Of a DNA stretch of 64,000 bases, positions 54,565 to 64,000 are shown piece after piece (the stretch's first letter is position 1; every line of letters begins with the position of its first letter). The notes beneath the pieces were generated by a model. The model saw nothing but the letters and a program-made list of their open reading frames with translations, ran no database searches and had not been told where the DNA came from. The stretch is from NCBI GenBank assembly GCA_002682825.1, contig NOKP01000008.1:1165595-1229594 (forward strand), written 5' to 3'. Source of the DNA: Neonectria sp. B-13. Lineage: Eukaryota; Ascomycota; Sordariomycetes; Hypocreales; Nectriaceae. The translations under genes were made by a program, and so were the position numbers.

Positions 54565-57500
54565 GACAGGATTTGCGATTGGACTTTTTCAGTCGCTACA
54601 ATGAAGTACATGACGTATTTACTGATCCTGACACCTAAGCACCGAGACTGAGCTGATCTCGCTTCGTTGTGTGTTTCTGGTCCTATTTTTGTATGATACT
54701 TATTTGTATCATACGTATTTGCTTCAAACAATACATCATCCGCTGCTTTAGCGTCCGTGACTCCCAAGTCGTTACTGGTTTCACTCAAATGAAAGGAACG
54801 GAAAACCCCCATCGATTAAAGGCTTGAATGGCTCTATGCTACCCAGTGGGGTGAAGCTGGGGGCTCTCTTTTTTCCTGTATAATATCTTAAATGCTTATG
54901 GATTGTTCTTTTTGACTACCCTACCTGCCATCTCGACTTCCTACATATCGTGTATGCGCTCAAGATCCTCTACACACAACTCAATGGGCGGAAGCCTACA
55001 TCTCATCCTTGTCCTTATATGATTAGAAGCTTCACGGAAGCATCCTTGAAGACGTGATGAGACCTAGTATCTTGAGGTGCCCGTGTTCCTTCGTATTAAC
55101 ATTATCAGCTGCTTCACCGAGGCCCTCCCGTTTGGGAATTAATACCCATAGCCCTTTCCCCTTGATAATCCACGTTATTTACCATGCCGTTATTACTGGC
55201 CAATGCCTTGGGCCCAGCTTGCCGGTAGAAGCTCTACTAGTGCCCGGCGGCTCCGGCACGGGTCCCGGCGTGCCGACCAAACCGGAGCAGGAGATACCTA
55301 AGCGCCCCTGGTTCGCCGCATGCCAAGAGATTTACAGACTCGGCAGGAGTTGCGCTTCTCGGTAGGACCGCTCTCGAAGCGCATGGGTTTCCAACTCTGC
55401 TTTCGAGGTTTCGGGAAAGGGCACATGATGGGCGTGTGCTTGTGAGAGGAGGACTTCGGTGAGTTTGGATACGTTTGGCACTGGGTGAAGCAGGCTTTTT
55501 CGACGATACTAGACGATAGCGGTTAGCACGGGATAGCTACGAGGGTCGACCCTTACGATTAGAGAGACCGACGATCTTCGTACAAATTTCCGAAATACTT
55601 TCACTGGCGGAGCGCAACTTGGGGGCTGCGTGGGACCGATCGAAAAGGAAAAAAACCATCGTCTCGTCCGAACGAAGCTCTATCTCGATTCTGCCTAGAC
55701 TTGCATCAGTCCTGAAGGATGATTCTGGTAGCATCCAGTCTGATGATTATGGCGGTGTCGTTTCGGGTCGTTGCTAATAATCCAGTTCGACACGGGGAGA
55801 GATGATGTTACTCCTTTTCACAGATGTTTTCTTCCGGAATTTGCTCGTCAATAATAAGTTCAAGTGAACATTGCGTTTCGGTTTGGTCTTGTTTCTGGTT
55901 CGCCGATTCGTGGTTATCGTTTGCTATTGCTGCCGTACAACGTGGTAGTGATAGACCCAGCAGGGGAAAACAATTGCCTTGGTGAAGACTTGGCCATCAG
56001 CATTCACGACATTGAAGCCAATTGATATAAGACACAAGGCCCAGCAAGTCGCCCCATGCTTGGCTGTTGGTTTGGATGTCTAGACACCACGGAGACTTCA
56101 AGAGAATAGAAAATGGAGATAACTCAAGCCACAAATAAATTCTTTAGCTCATCCAGGTACTCTTGCTAAGCACATGACTTCGACCTGAAAAAGTCCGTGG
56201 TCCATGTCTCGTAACTTCAAATGAGTCGAAACGCTGGACGAGGTATTGTTGTTTCCGAGTTGGAAACAACGATGCGCGGCACGCCCGATGGCCCGTACCG
56301 AAGCATGACCGAAGAAAAAGTAGTACGAAACAAGTCATGTTGACTTAGCCCAGTCCCTAAGACGGCCCTTCCGCTTTGTGATTCCCCTTCCGAGGCATGT
56401 TTCAGCCAATAGGAGGCACACGTGGACTTAAAAATGGTTCTTAACTGTTTACAACGGGGCTGAATAAAGCCTCGACACTCGGCTCCGGGTAGGTCTCGGT
56501 GCCTAGGCTCTGATTCGAGAACCCGCAACTGGGCTTCTGGAAGCAATGGGGAATCATGCGAGCTAAGCGAGCCAGGATGGCAGCAAGACATCTCGGGAGC
56601 GGATATCGAGCCGGGGCAAATCCGCTTGTGGCACCATCCATGGCTGAGACGGTGGACGACGGATTCCAGGTGTAGTATTCACGGAGGGAGACACTAGAAA
56701 GAATGTGGCTCGTACATTGACAGTGATTGAACCGTCAGTCTCCAGACACCTCTCGGATTCAGTACATCCGAGAAGTCCACGCGGTGATCATGAGAGTGGG
56801 AACCTACCTGAGGGAGGCATGCTTTTTTATTTATAGAGTATTGGCTTGGCGGACGAAATCGCAGAACAAAGGCAAAAGAAAGCATGGATCGGCTGTCTCA
56901 GGCAATACTCGCCATAGGCTATTTGGAGAGAAACAACTAATGAATTCATAACCGGGGAACCTAGCCGTTGATTTGATCGACAACTCTGCCACTCGGACGC
57001 GGTTTCGCGAGAAACTTTAACAAATTCCGACAGCTCCTGCACCAGGATTCTCCACAATTGACATGCGACGTCTCGGTGACGAAGATCGACATCGAAAATG
57101 CATCTGGTCCAAAGGAGGCCATGGCGTTTGGTCAGTATCGGGTCAAAGGTCAAGGCAATACCCAACGCAGCCCGGTGTCACGATTTTGGGTGTGTGGATA
57201 GTAGGAAAACGGGCGCTATCCCTGTTTGGATACCGAATAGTCGACCGAGGCCATGCAGAGTGGGATACAGACAACATGAGGAGGCGAGCAAGGCGGGGAT
57301 GGAGGTTGCATGTTTACAACACTGGGGTCGAGTCAGGTTTGAGTTGCGGGAGGAGGCTCTCGATGAGGAAAGCTCGCCAACGCCGACGGTATTTTCGATG
57401 GCGAATTTGCAGTATTTGGGATTGTGTAGCTGGCGATCACCGGAGCTAGCAGGATCTTTAGTCCCATGGGCTGGTAGGGCAAGATTGATTCTGTCGTGTG

Positions 57501-59224
57501 TTCCGGACAATAGTTGGAGTCCTGGGTGGACAACCGCAAGGGAGACGGGAGGCGAGGAACAGAGAACTCGGGCAATCACGCCGACTGGCGTTCTGGCAAC
57601 GTGGGCGAGACAAACATTCTGGCTGGTCGAGGAGATCTGGAAGATTTCTTGGCGGTGGGCAGGTCAATCGATGTTGGCGAGGGATACAGAGCCATCAGCA
57701 AATGGCGGGAACATATATGGCGACGTGTTAGCGAAGTGACAGGTGAAGCCCGCGAGATACAAGGAACAACACGTTGCCAAGAGGCCACGGCGTTTTGAAA
57801 GATCATCCCAGAGGGCCAAGACGATGGCGTTGTGACTTGAAGTAGGCGCAGGCGGTGTTGGAGGTCGCTGGTGGAGCTCCAGGAGCCAATCTGTCCCAGA
57901 ACTCTAGAAACGTGGAAGGATGCTGACTCATGATTGGCTGCAGACCCCGAGTCGAGATCGGTGGTGCGTCGCACCCGCAGCGAGTGGCCCGTGCACACAA
58001 CCGCGTTTCCTTGCACGCTAGGCCGTCCTAGGCGATACCACAGGCCTTACCTGCGTTAAAGTTGGTTTGCTCCATATTTCCCTGTATGTTTGACACTCCG
58101 CTCTCCACCACAGTCCCACGGTAGTCGTCAGTTGCTGCTCGCTCGCTAGGGTTTTCGCAAGCCCTTCGAGCTCCGAGCTTTTCAAGCACTGGGATCTTGC
58201 CTCGATTAGGGCACCGAAGCTGCACCGATGGAAGCTGGGCGTGAGGCTCTGTCCCAATTGGCCCGTCCGTTCGTCGTTGCCATGCCCCCACGACCGCATG
58301 AGGGGAAGAGTCGCGTGCTTCACTCTCAGTATCCCGGTTCGACCTCTAGACTTGGAAGTCCGTACGGGACGCAATGAAATCTCTCCCCCGCAAGGGCCAA
58401 CCTCCATCCGAAGCGGGGACATAGGCTCCTTGGCTCCATCATGGCCCAACCCGTCACAGAGCTCACAGATGCCACGAGGGAACGTGAATCTCGGGGGCCA
58501 TACGAAAATACCATGAAGCGATGAGCGGACGTGCGGGACACGAATCGTTCGAGCGCTGTATCAGCAGTTGTATGCCGATATTTTCGGTCGTCTTGGCACC
58601 CGGGGAAGTATACCGAGAGCTGGTTGCAATGCTTCCCGACGGACTAGAAGCCATGGCGCTCTTAGCTGCAGCCCCCCCGGCCAGAAACCCTCGCCGCTCT
58701 GCATCAGCTTTACAGCACTGGAGACGCATTGGGAATTGTGTCGTGTGCTCGCGTTTCTACCTGCGACTGTGATGTTTCGGCTGAAGCAAATCTCGACGGA
58801 AGAACGGAAGCCGGGATGATCGCCGCCCATTAAACATAACAACAAGGTTAATGCAACGGCTACTCAAAATACTAACCTAAATTCCTGTGCAACTCCATCC
58901 TCGAACGTGCTCCTTGTCTCTCATGGTCGAGGACAACTCCACATCGCCAGGAGCGAATCCGTTGAGGGTTGTGGCCAACGAGGAGCGTCAACCAGGCCAC
59001 CCTCCCCGGACCCGATCCCTTGCCCACCGAGACGCTGTTTTAGGGAAGTTGTCACGAGTTTCGTTCCCACTCTTGGCATTCGAAGGGCTCCACGCTTCAA
59101 CGCCAAGATCTGCTAGCAAAAGCTGAGAGGGCGTGCTTGTCGGCGTGTGGATATCGTCGATTCATGGGCAACGGCCGCCCGAGAGTTGTTTTACCAGTTC
59201 TGTAGTCGCTTCTCGCTCCTCATC

Positions 59225-59230
59225 CACGTT
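59225..59230 (+). promoter_or_regulatory. CACGTT element, possible Pho4/NUC-1-type site
   Basis: CACGTT lies 15 bp before the TATATA of the phosphate permease gene. Yeast Pho4 binds CACGTG and CACGTT; the fungal NUC-1 orthologue prefers CACGTG. One six-base match by itself is weak evidence. Confidence 0.3.
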
Positions 59231-59245
59231 GATCCATTTTCCAGG

Positions 59246-59251
59246 TATATA
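59246..59251 (+). promoter_or_regulatory. TATA box of phosphate permease gene
   Basis: TATATA is 237 bp upstream of the ATG at 59483, followed by a C/T-rich stretch typical of fungal leaders. Confidence 0.5.
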
Positions 59252-59482
59252 GCTGCTCAGCTTCGCTCCTCCATATCTCGCTCTCTTGTCTCCAGGTCAC
59301 TCATCAATCAACTCTCAAGCCCTCACTACGCCTGCTCCCTCCTATTAGCTCCTGCTAGCTCGGGTAGCCATCAGACCTGCTTCTTTGGCTTTTTTCTCCC
59401 TCCTCTCAAACATAAACACCATAGCATTACACAGCATCTTTTTTGGTAACACAGTCTTCGTCTTCGGACATCAGTCGATGCA

Positions 59483-61325
59483 ATGGCCGTCTTAGCTCAG
59501 TACGACTATCTCTTTGCCGTTGGCACAATCTTCGCCTTCCTCGATGCCTGGAACATTGGTGCCAACGATGTTGCCAACTCGTGGGCCAGTTCCGTCTCAT
59601 CGCGGTCCATCTCCTACCTTCAGGCCATGATTGGAGCCAGTCTGATGGAGTTCAGCGGTGCCCTCGGTGTTGGTGGCCGTGTCGCCGATACTATCCGAAC
59701 CAAGATCGTCGATATTGGCGCCTTCGAAGAAAAGCCTGAGCTTCTCATGCTTGGTATGGTCTGTGCTGTTGTTGCCTCTTCTGTATACCTTACCTTTGCC
59801 ACTCGCTTCGGTTTCCCCGTCTCTACTACCCACTCTATTCTTGGTGGCGTCTTGGGTATGGGCGTCGGCGCCCTTGGCGGAGGTGGTATCACCTGGGTTG
59901 GCTACAAAGATGATGGCTCTCTCGACATCCAGCAGGGTGTTGTCCAGGTTCGTGAATCCATTCTTAATCCATCATGGCGTCTATTTATTAACAGAAGTCT
60001 TTTCCCCTCAATAGGTCTTCCTCGCATGGATCATTGCTCCTGTCCTGTCTGGTATCTTCGCCTCTCTCATCTTCTTATTCACCAAGTATGGCGTTCTCCT
60101 CCGCAAGAACCCTGCCATGAAGGGCCTCATCCTCGTGCCCTTTTACTTCTGGCTCACTGCCTCCCTCATTGTCATGCTTCTCATCTGGAAGGGTGGCGCC
60201 TACAAAGTTGAGCTCACCCCGGAACAGATCCCTGGTGTCATCGTCGCCGCTGGTGCCGCCTGGGGTCTTCTCATGGCTCTCTTCCTAGTCCCTTGGCTGT
60301 ATCGCGTTGTCATCAAGGAGGACTGGCAGATCAAGGGCTACCACTTCATTCAAGGTCCCTTCCTTCTCCGCCGTGGTCCTGTTCCTCCACCCCCCGCCAA
60401 CTTCCAGGGCGTTGTCCGCAACTTCTACGAGGGTCACCTTACCCGCGAGGAGCTTGATGCTCGCCAAGCTCAGCGTGCTGCCACTGTCACTGAGGATATT
60501 GAGGGCCAGCACGACAAGAAGTCCGTTGGCGACAACGTTTCTGAAGAGGTAGTTGAGACTGCCCCCGAGCACAAGTCGATGATCGGTCCCAAACCTGATG
60601 GCCCTTGGTACTCCAAGCAGTTCATCTGGTGGGCTGTCAAGCTTGTTATCCTCCACGGTGTCGACAAGGATATTGTTGGATCTCAAAGCGCAAAGTCAGC
60701 TGTCGCTGGTGATGTCCAGGAGATCCACGCCCGCGCCCAGCACTTTGACAACCGCGCCGAATTCCTCTACACCTTCCTCCAGATCATGACTGCCGCCGCC
60801 TCCTCATTTGTTCACGGCGCCAACGATGTCGCCAACGCTGTCGGACCTTACGCTACTATCTACCAGATCTGGGACACTGGCCTCATTTCCGGCGCTAAGT
60901 CCGAAGTCCCTATCTGGATTCTTGCTTTCGGTGGTGCAGGTATCGTCATTGGTCTCTGGACCTACGGCTACAATATCATGGCCAACTTGGGCAACCGTGT
61001 CACTCTCATGTCTCCGGCTCGTGGCTTCTCCATGGAGCTGGGTTCCGTTATCACCATCATTCTTGCCACCCGTCTTAGTAAGTTCCCTACATCCCATAGC
61101 TCACTAAGCGATTACATGCTAACCATCTTTGCAGAGCTGCCTGTCTCCACTACTCAGTGCATCACTGGTTCCATCGTCGGCGTTGGTCTCTGCAACGGTG
61201 ACTGGCGCTCCATCAACTGGCGCATGGTCGGTTGGATCTACATGGGTTGGTTCATCACTGTCCCTACTGCCGGTCTCATCTCCGGTTGCCTCATGGGTTT
61301 CATCACCTTCGCTCCCCACTGGTAG
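59483..61325 (+). CDS. PHO89: Sodium/proton-coupled phosphate permease (Pho89/PHO-4, PiT family)
   Basis: Exons 59483-59947, 60015-61077 and 61135-61325 are joined by introns of 67 and 57 bp (GTTCGT and GTAAGT donors), giving 572 residues. The duplicated PiT signature is present twice: GANDVAN at 26-32 near the N-terminus and GANDVAN at about 423-429 in the second half. A long hydrophilic loop (about 270-360) separates the two halves, as in yeast Pho89 and Neurospora PHO-4, whose length it matches. These carriers import inorganic phosphate at the plasma membrane, usually Na+-coupled, and are induced on phosphate starvation. Conserved PVSTT segments follow both halves. The start is the first ATG in a C/T-rich leader. 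Confidence 0.96.
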
Positions 61326-61743
61326 ACGCCTGTCGGGACCATGACCTTCCATTTTTCTCCTATCAACTGTTTAGAAGTTTACTGCTTGCATGCGGCAGCA
61401 CGTCGCAACTTTGGTCAAAGCATATAGAACTTACTCGTCGCTGCCATTGAGGGTGGTGCGGGATTCCATGATTTATTGAAGCAGAGAGGTGATGGCTGGA
61501 ACATCGCTTAATAGAATATATACCCAATAGATTGCACGATGACCATCTGACAGTTTGTTCCCTTGTGAGGTTTTCTAACTCATTGTAGGTTGGACTTGCG
61601 ATCGAGGAACCTTTTAATTTCTCTGTAGTCGTCAGACTCTAAGCCGATCCGGGTCGCCGTGATTCTAAAGATGACGCTGCCTAGTTGCGCTTAATTCAAC
61701 ACCGATGACACTACTGGATACACGCTCGACTGCCTCCATAAAA
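61326..61743. other. Intergenic region between convergent genes
   Basis: 418 bp containing the two 3' UTRs. It is A/T-rich with no other recognised element. Confidence 0.6.
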
Positions 61744-63600
61744 TCACATGAGAAATAACCTTGCCTGGGGTAGAAGACTTGTCCATCTGTCCCCTAGACT
61801 TCTCCGAGCCCAAATCATGCGAAGATGCTGAAGTCCTCTCATCACATTAACAAACCCGCTCCTGATATAATAGCGTAACAATATATCTTCAAAAAAGGCC
61901 TTGTGTTCATCCAGAACACAGTCAGAAGCTGCCATGAAGGTCGCCCAAATCAGTACCTGCTCACCGGGCGACTCGGGGGGGAACGCCTCCAGAGTTTCTT
62001 TGAAGCACTGCACGCGGCTAATGGAATCGCAGACATGTACGTCTGTCGGTATGAGGGGGTCCTGAGATGATGAGTTTCGTAGCGTTTGCAGAAGGTATAT
62101 GTCGTGCGCCTGCTCTACAAGGCTCGTGATGCACGAGACAGTGGCGGCATGTCCGGGTCGTTGCTGGGAGCAGTAATTGAGACAGTCGAAGAGCTGGACC
62201 ATATGGCGTTGCGACGAGAGAGTCTCGAGACCACTCTCTTCACTGAGCAACGGTGCTGCGTAGACCCGCATCCTGCGTTTCATCAGCATTGTCTTGGGTC
62301 ATTGCTAATGAGAGTACGCTGGTACAAGTGAAGACTTCTATCTTCCTTCGAGAAAAAGGATGAAGACATCATCACTCAAGCTCAAAGTCAACTCTACTTA
62401 CTTGCGGATTTGTCGCAGCATAAACTCGGCTAACTCGCCGCTGCCGAGCCCGTTCTCTCCGCCCATGGTTTCTAGTCCAGATTGCAACATGTGGAACAAG
62501 ACTGGAAAATCTTCAGATCCCGTCACCATCGCCGCTGTTAAGAGGACTAGTATAGCTAACAGCACCGAGTGTCTGGTGGAACGATTATAGCTCCCTAGTT
62601 CTTGCCGCTGCTGTAGACCCACGATAGTACGGGCATAGAGGCGATCGGCGTCGGCGTACTTTAGCCGCTTATGGGGCAAGGGTCCGAGGATCGATCCCGT
62701 TAAAAGAGCTTGCATGTTATGCTCTTTGAACTCCGTGACGGATAAGTGGAAGGCGGAGACCGAAAGCACCGCATCCAATACCAGACTGTCAGCGTGAGCG
62801 ATGGGAAGAACCAAATGCCGCCAGCCGTTGTGAAGGCCATCTATGGCGACCATCTCTTTTGCGATGTGTTCGGAGACTTTAATACAATTAGTTGAATCCC
62901 AGGGGTAAAGGAGAAGTTGGTACGAACAGTGTAGAAGTAGGAGCCTTTCCCATGGTGAGCTGGTAGTTGGTGATGGCTGGGAGGGTATATGGTGACTTGA
63001 GCGTAGTTTTTCATTGGCTCTGGAGTCAAAATGAAGAGAATTGACTGACGAAATCGAGAATTTGACATGCTCGTTAAGGGACTGAGCTGCTAAAGAACTC
63101 CTCTGCTTAGCTGATTCTGGGGTTTCCGAAATACATGAGTCTTCCTTCAGGATGTCTACAAATGATACAGGTTGAAGGCTTTCGGGAATTTGTACGTCCA
63201 CATCTATCATTGGACTGCCGCCTTGCGATAGTTCTTGAGAGCCTATCAGTGAATTCAACTTCGTGGGAGTCTCTGTGGAAGTCCTTGAAGCTGTTTTCAG
63301 GTTGAGGTTCCGGATTCGAGGCGATTCCTCACGTCTGCAGATCCGTCAGTTCCGAATGTCCTATAACACCAAGAGCTTCTCGTACTCTTTATGAACCCAG
63401 GGTATTGTCTTGCCTGCCCTATCGCCTCTGGCGGCAATACCATTAATGAAGCGATGACGGGTGCCTAGGCCGCTGCATTGCATATCCCTAGAGGCACATT
63501 TCTGGCATTGAGGAGTAGTCCGGTCGCAGCTTATGCGACGCTGGGAGCACTCGTAGCAGCCTTTGATCTTGGGTCTGTACGGCCGAGGCTTGCGCGGCAT
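61744..63600 (-). CDS. Zn2Cys6 fungal-type transcription factor
   Basis: Exons 63600-63386, 63334-62402 and 62272-61744 join in frame to 558 residues. The first intron is 51 bp (GTACGA donor, CTGCAG acceptor). The second is 129 bp (GTAAGT donor, CGCAG acceptor) and its acceptor is less certain. The N-terminal Zn2Cys6 binuclear cluster has cysteines at 15, 18, 25, 32, 35 and 42 (CX2CX6CX6CX2CX6C), preceded by a basic KPRPYRPKIK stretch. The rest is the helical fungal-specific regulatory domain (type 2), with HAD-type and WATFMAAS-like helices. Such proteins bind CGG half sites and control pathway genes. It faces the phosphate permease 3' end, so no co-regulation is implied. The first ATG of the frame was used. 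Confidence 0.88.
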
Positions 63601-64000
63601 CCTGACATGCTCCACAAACACTCAGGAATCGGAAACGGGTTCCTTGATGAATAGTCTGTGGGTTTCTCATGTGAAGAGGGGAAATGGAAACTCGAAAGAG
63701 ACCCAGTGGGGACGTATTTAGGTCACGACTCAAAAGTCGCGAATCTCATGCACGCTGCTAGTCATGTTCTGGGGGAGGCTATTCCCAAAGAGAAAGGTTG
63801 AATGAGACCACCGAGGTCGCCTACTAGCAGCCACAGAAGTACCCGAGTACTAAACCAACCTAGGCCCTCGGCGATTGGAGCTTAGAGCTACGAAGAGGGT
63901 CAAGACTTACCCTTCATCCGATTTTCGGCGTGACAATTGAGAGATGGAATTATCGATATTGGTCGGCGTAGGTCTTGTTCCCCCCATATTCTTGGTGATC
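63601..64000. other. Upstream region of the Zn2Cys6 gene
   Basis: The last 400 bp of the window are the expected promoter of the leftward transcription factor. No coding frame or specific site was recognised. Confidence 0.5.

Larger units (their letters stand above)
54565..59482. other. Gene-poor stretch (4.9 kb)
   Basis: No supportable gene. The longest frame (57098-57739 plus, 213 codons) overlaps other open frames in both strands and has no motif. The last ~250 bases are the phosphate-permease promoter and C/T-rich leader. No transposon ends, tRNA or rRNA were recognised. Confidence 0.5.

Noticed and set aside
57063..57739. Overlapping plus frames (128 and 213 codons) as genes
   Set aside because: Two frames and the opposite strand are open over the same bases, none has a recognisable motif or splice signals. 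Treated as non-coding.
61744..63600. Zn2Cys6 factor as local regulator of the phosphate permease
   Set aside because: The two genes are convergent with no shared promoter, and phosphate control in fungi runs through a bHLH factor. Adjacency alone is not evidence.

Overview
The window is nuclear DNA of a filamentous ascomycete (Pezizomycotina, most likely Sordariomycetes; the genus cannot be read from the sequence alone). The evidence is that nearly all introns are short (about 48-130 bp) with GTNNGT donors, YAG acceptors and CTNAC-like branch sites. The gene set is typically fungal: a Zn2Cys6 regulator, a secreted pectin lyase, a FucP-type sugar transporter and a Tcp11/SOK1 protein. There is also an intron-containing nuclear tRNA-Pro. 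Gene models here were built by hand from splice signals and reading-frame continuity.

Layout. 1-1133: 5' part of an F-box/ankyrin-like gene running off the left edge. 2.8-4.0 kb: secreted pectin lyase. 4.5-7.9 kb: large vacuolar-type cation/proton exchanger (minus). 9.5-10.7 kb: 26S proteasome ATPase RPT6. 10.7-18.5 kb: a long stretch with no supportable gene. 18.5-21.4 kb: protein tyrosine phosphatase with a degenerate rhodanese domain. 23.7-26.8 kb: Tcp11/SOK1 protein with an IQ motif. 27.4-28.3 kb: secreted six-cysteine protein. 28.6 kb: tRNA-Pro(AGG). 30.1-32.7 kb: three-exon gene (minus) for a secreted Cys-rich, His-rich protein with 22 decapeptide repeats. 34.5-36.6 kb: six-exon flavin monooxygenase. 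37.1-38.8 kb: TRM6. 39.1-39.9 kb: ARPC3/ARC18 (minus), with a six-nucleotide first coding segment. 41.2-42.5 kb: uncharacterised protein. 45.0-46.7 kb: secreted carboxylesterase/lipase. 47.0-49.7 kb: M1 aminopeptidase APE2 (minus), perhaps with an upstream targeting exon. 53.0-54.6 kb: FucP-type sugar transporter. 54.6-59.5 kb: no supportable gene. 59.5-61.3 kb: Pho89/PHO-4-type phosphate permease. 61.7-63.6 kb: Zn2Cys6 transcription factor (minus).

Most genes are unlinked housekeeping functions: protein turnover, tRNA modification, actin nucleation, phosphatase signalling, and ion and nutrient transport. Interspersed with these are secreted or environment-facing proteins (pectin lyase, carboxylesterase, six-Cys protein, His-rich protein, sugar and phosphate transporters), which suits a saprobe or plant-associated fungus. 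No secondary-metabolite cluster, intact transposon, CRISPR array or rRNA was seen. The most unusual element is the His/Cys-rich repeat protein at 30137-32657. Its architecture (signal peptide, cysteine domain, duplicated His-Cys clusters, 30-bp minisatellite, second cysteine domain) matches no family I recognise. Metal binding or a cell-surface role is an inference.
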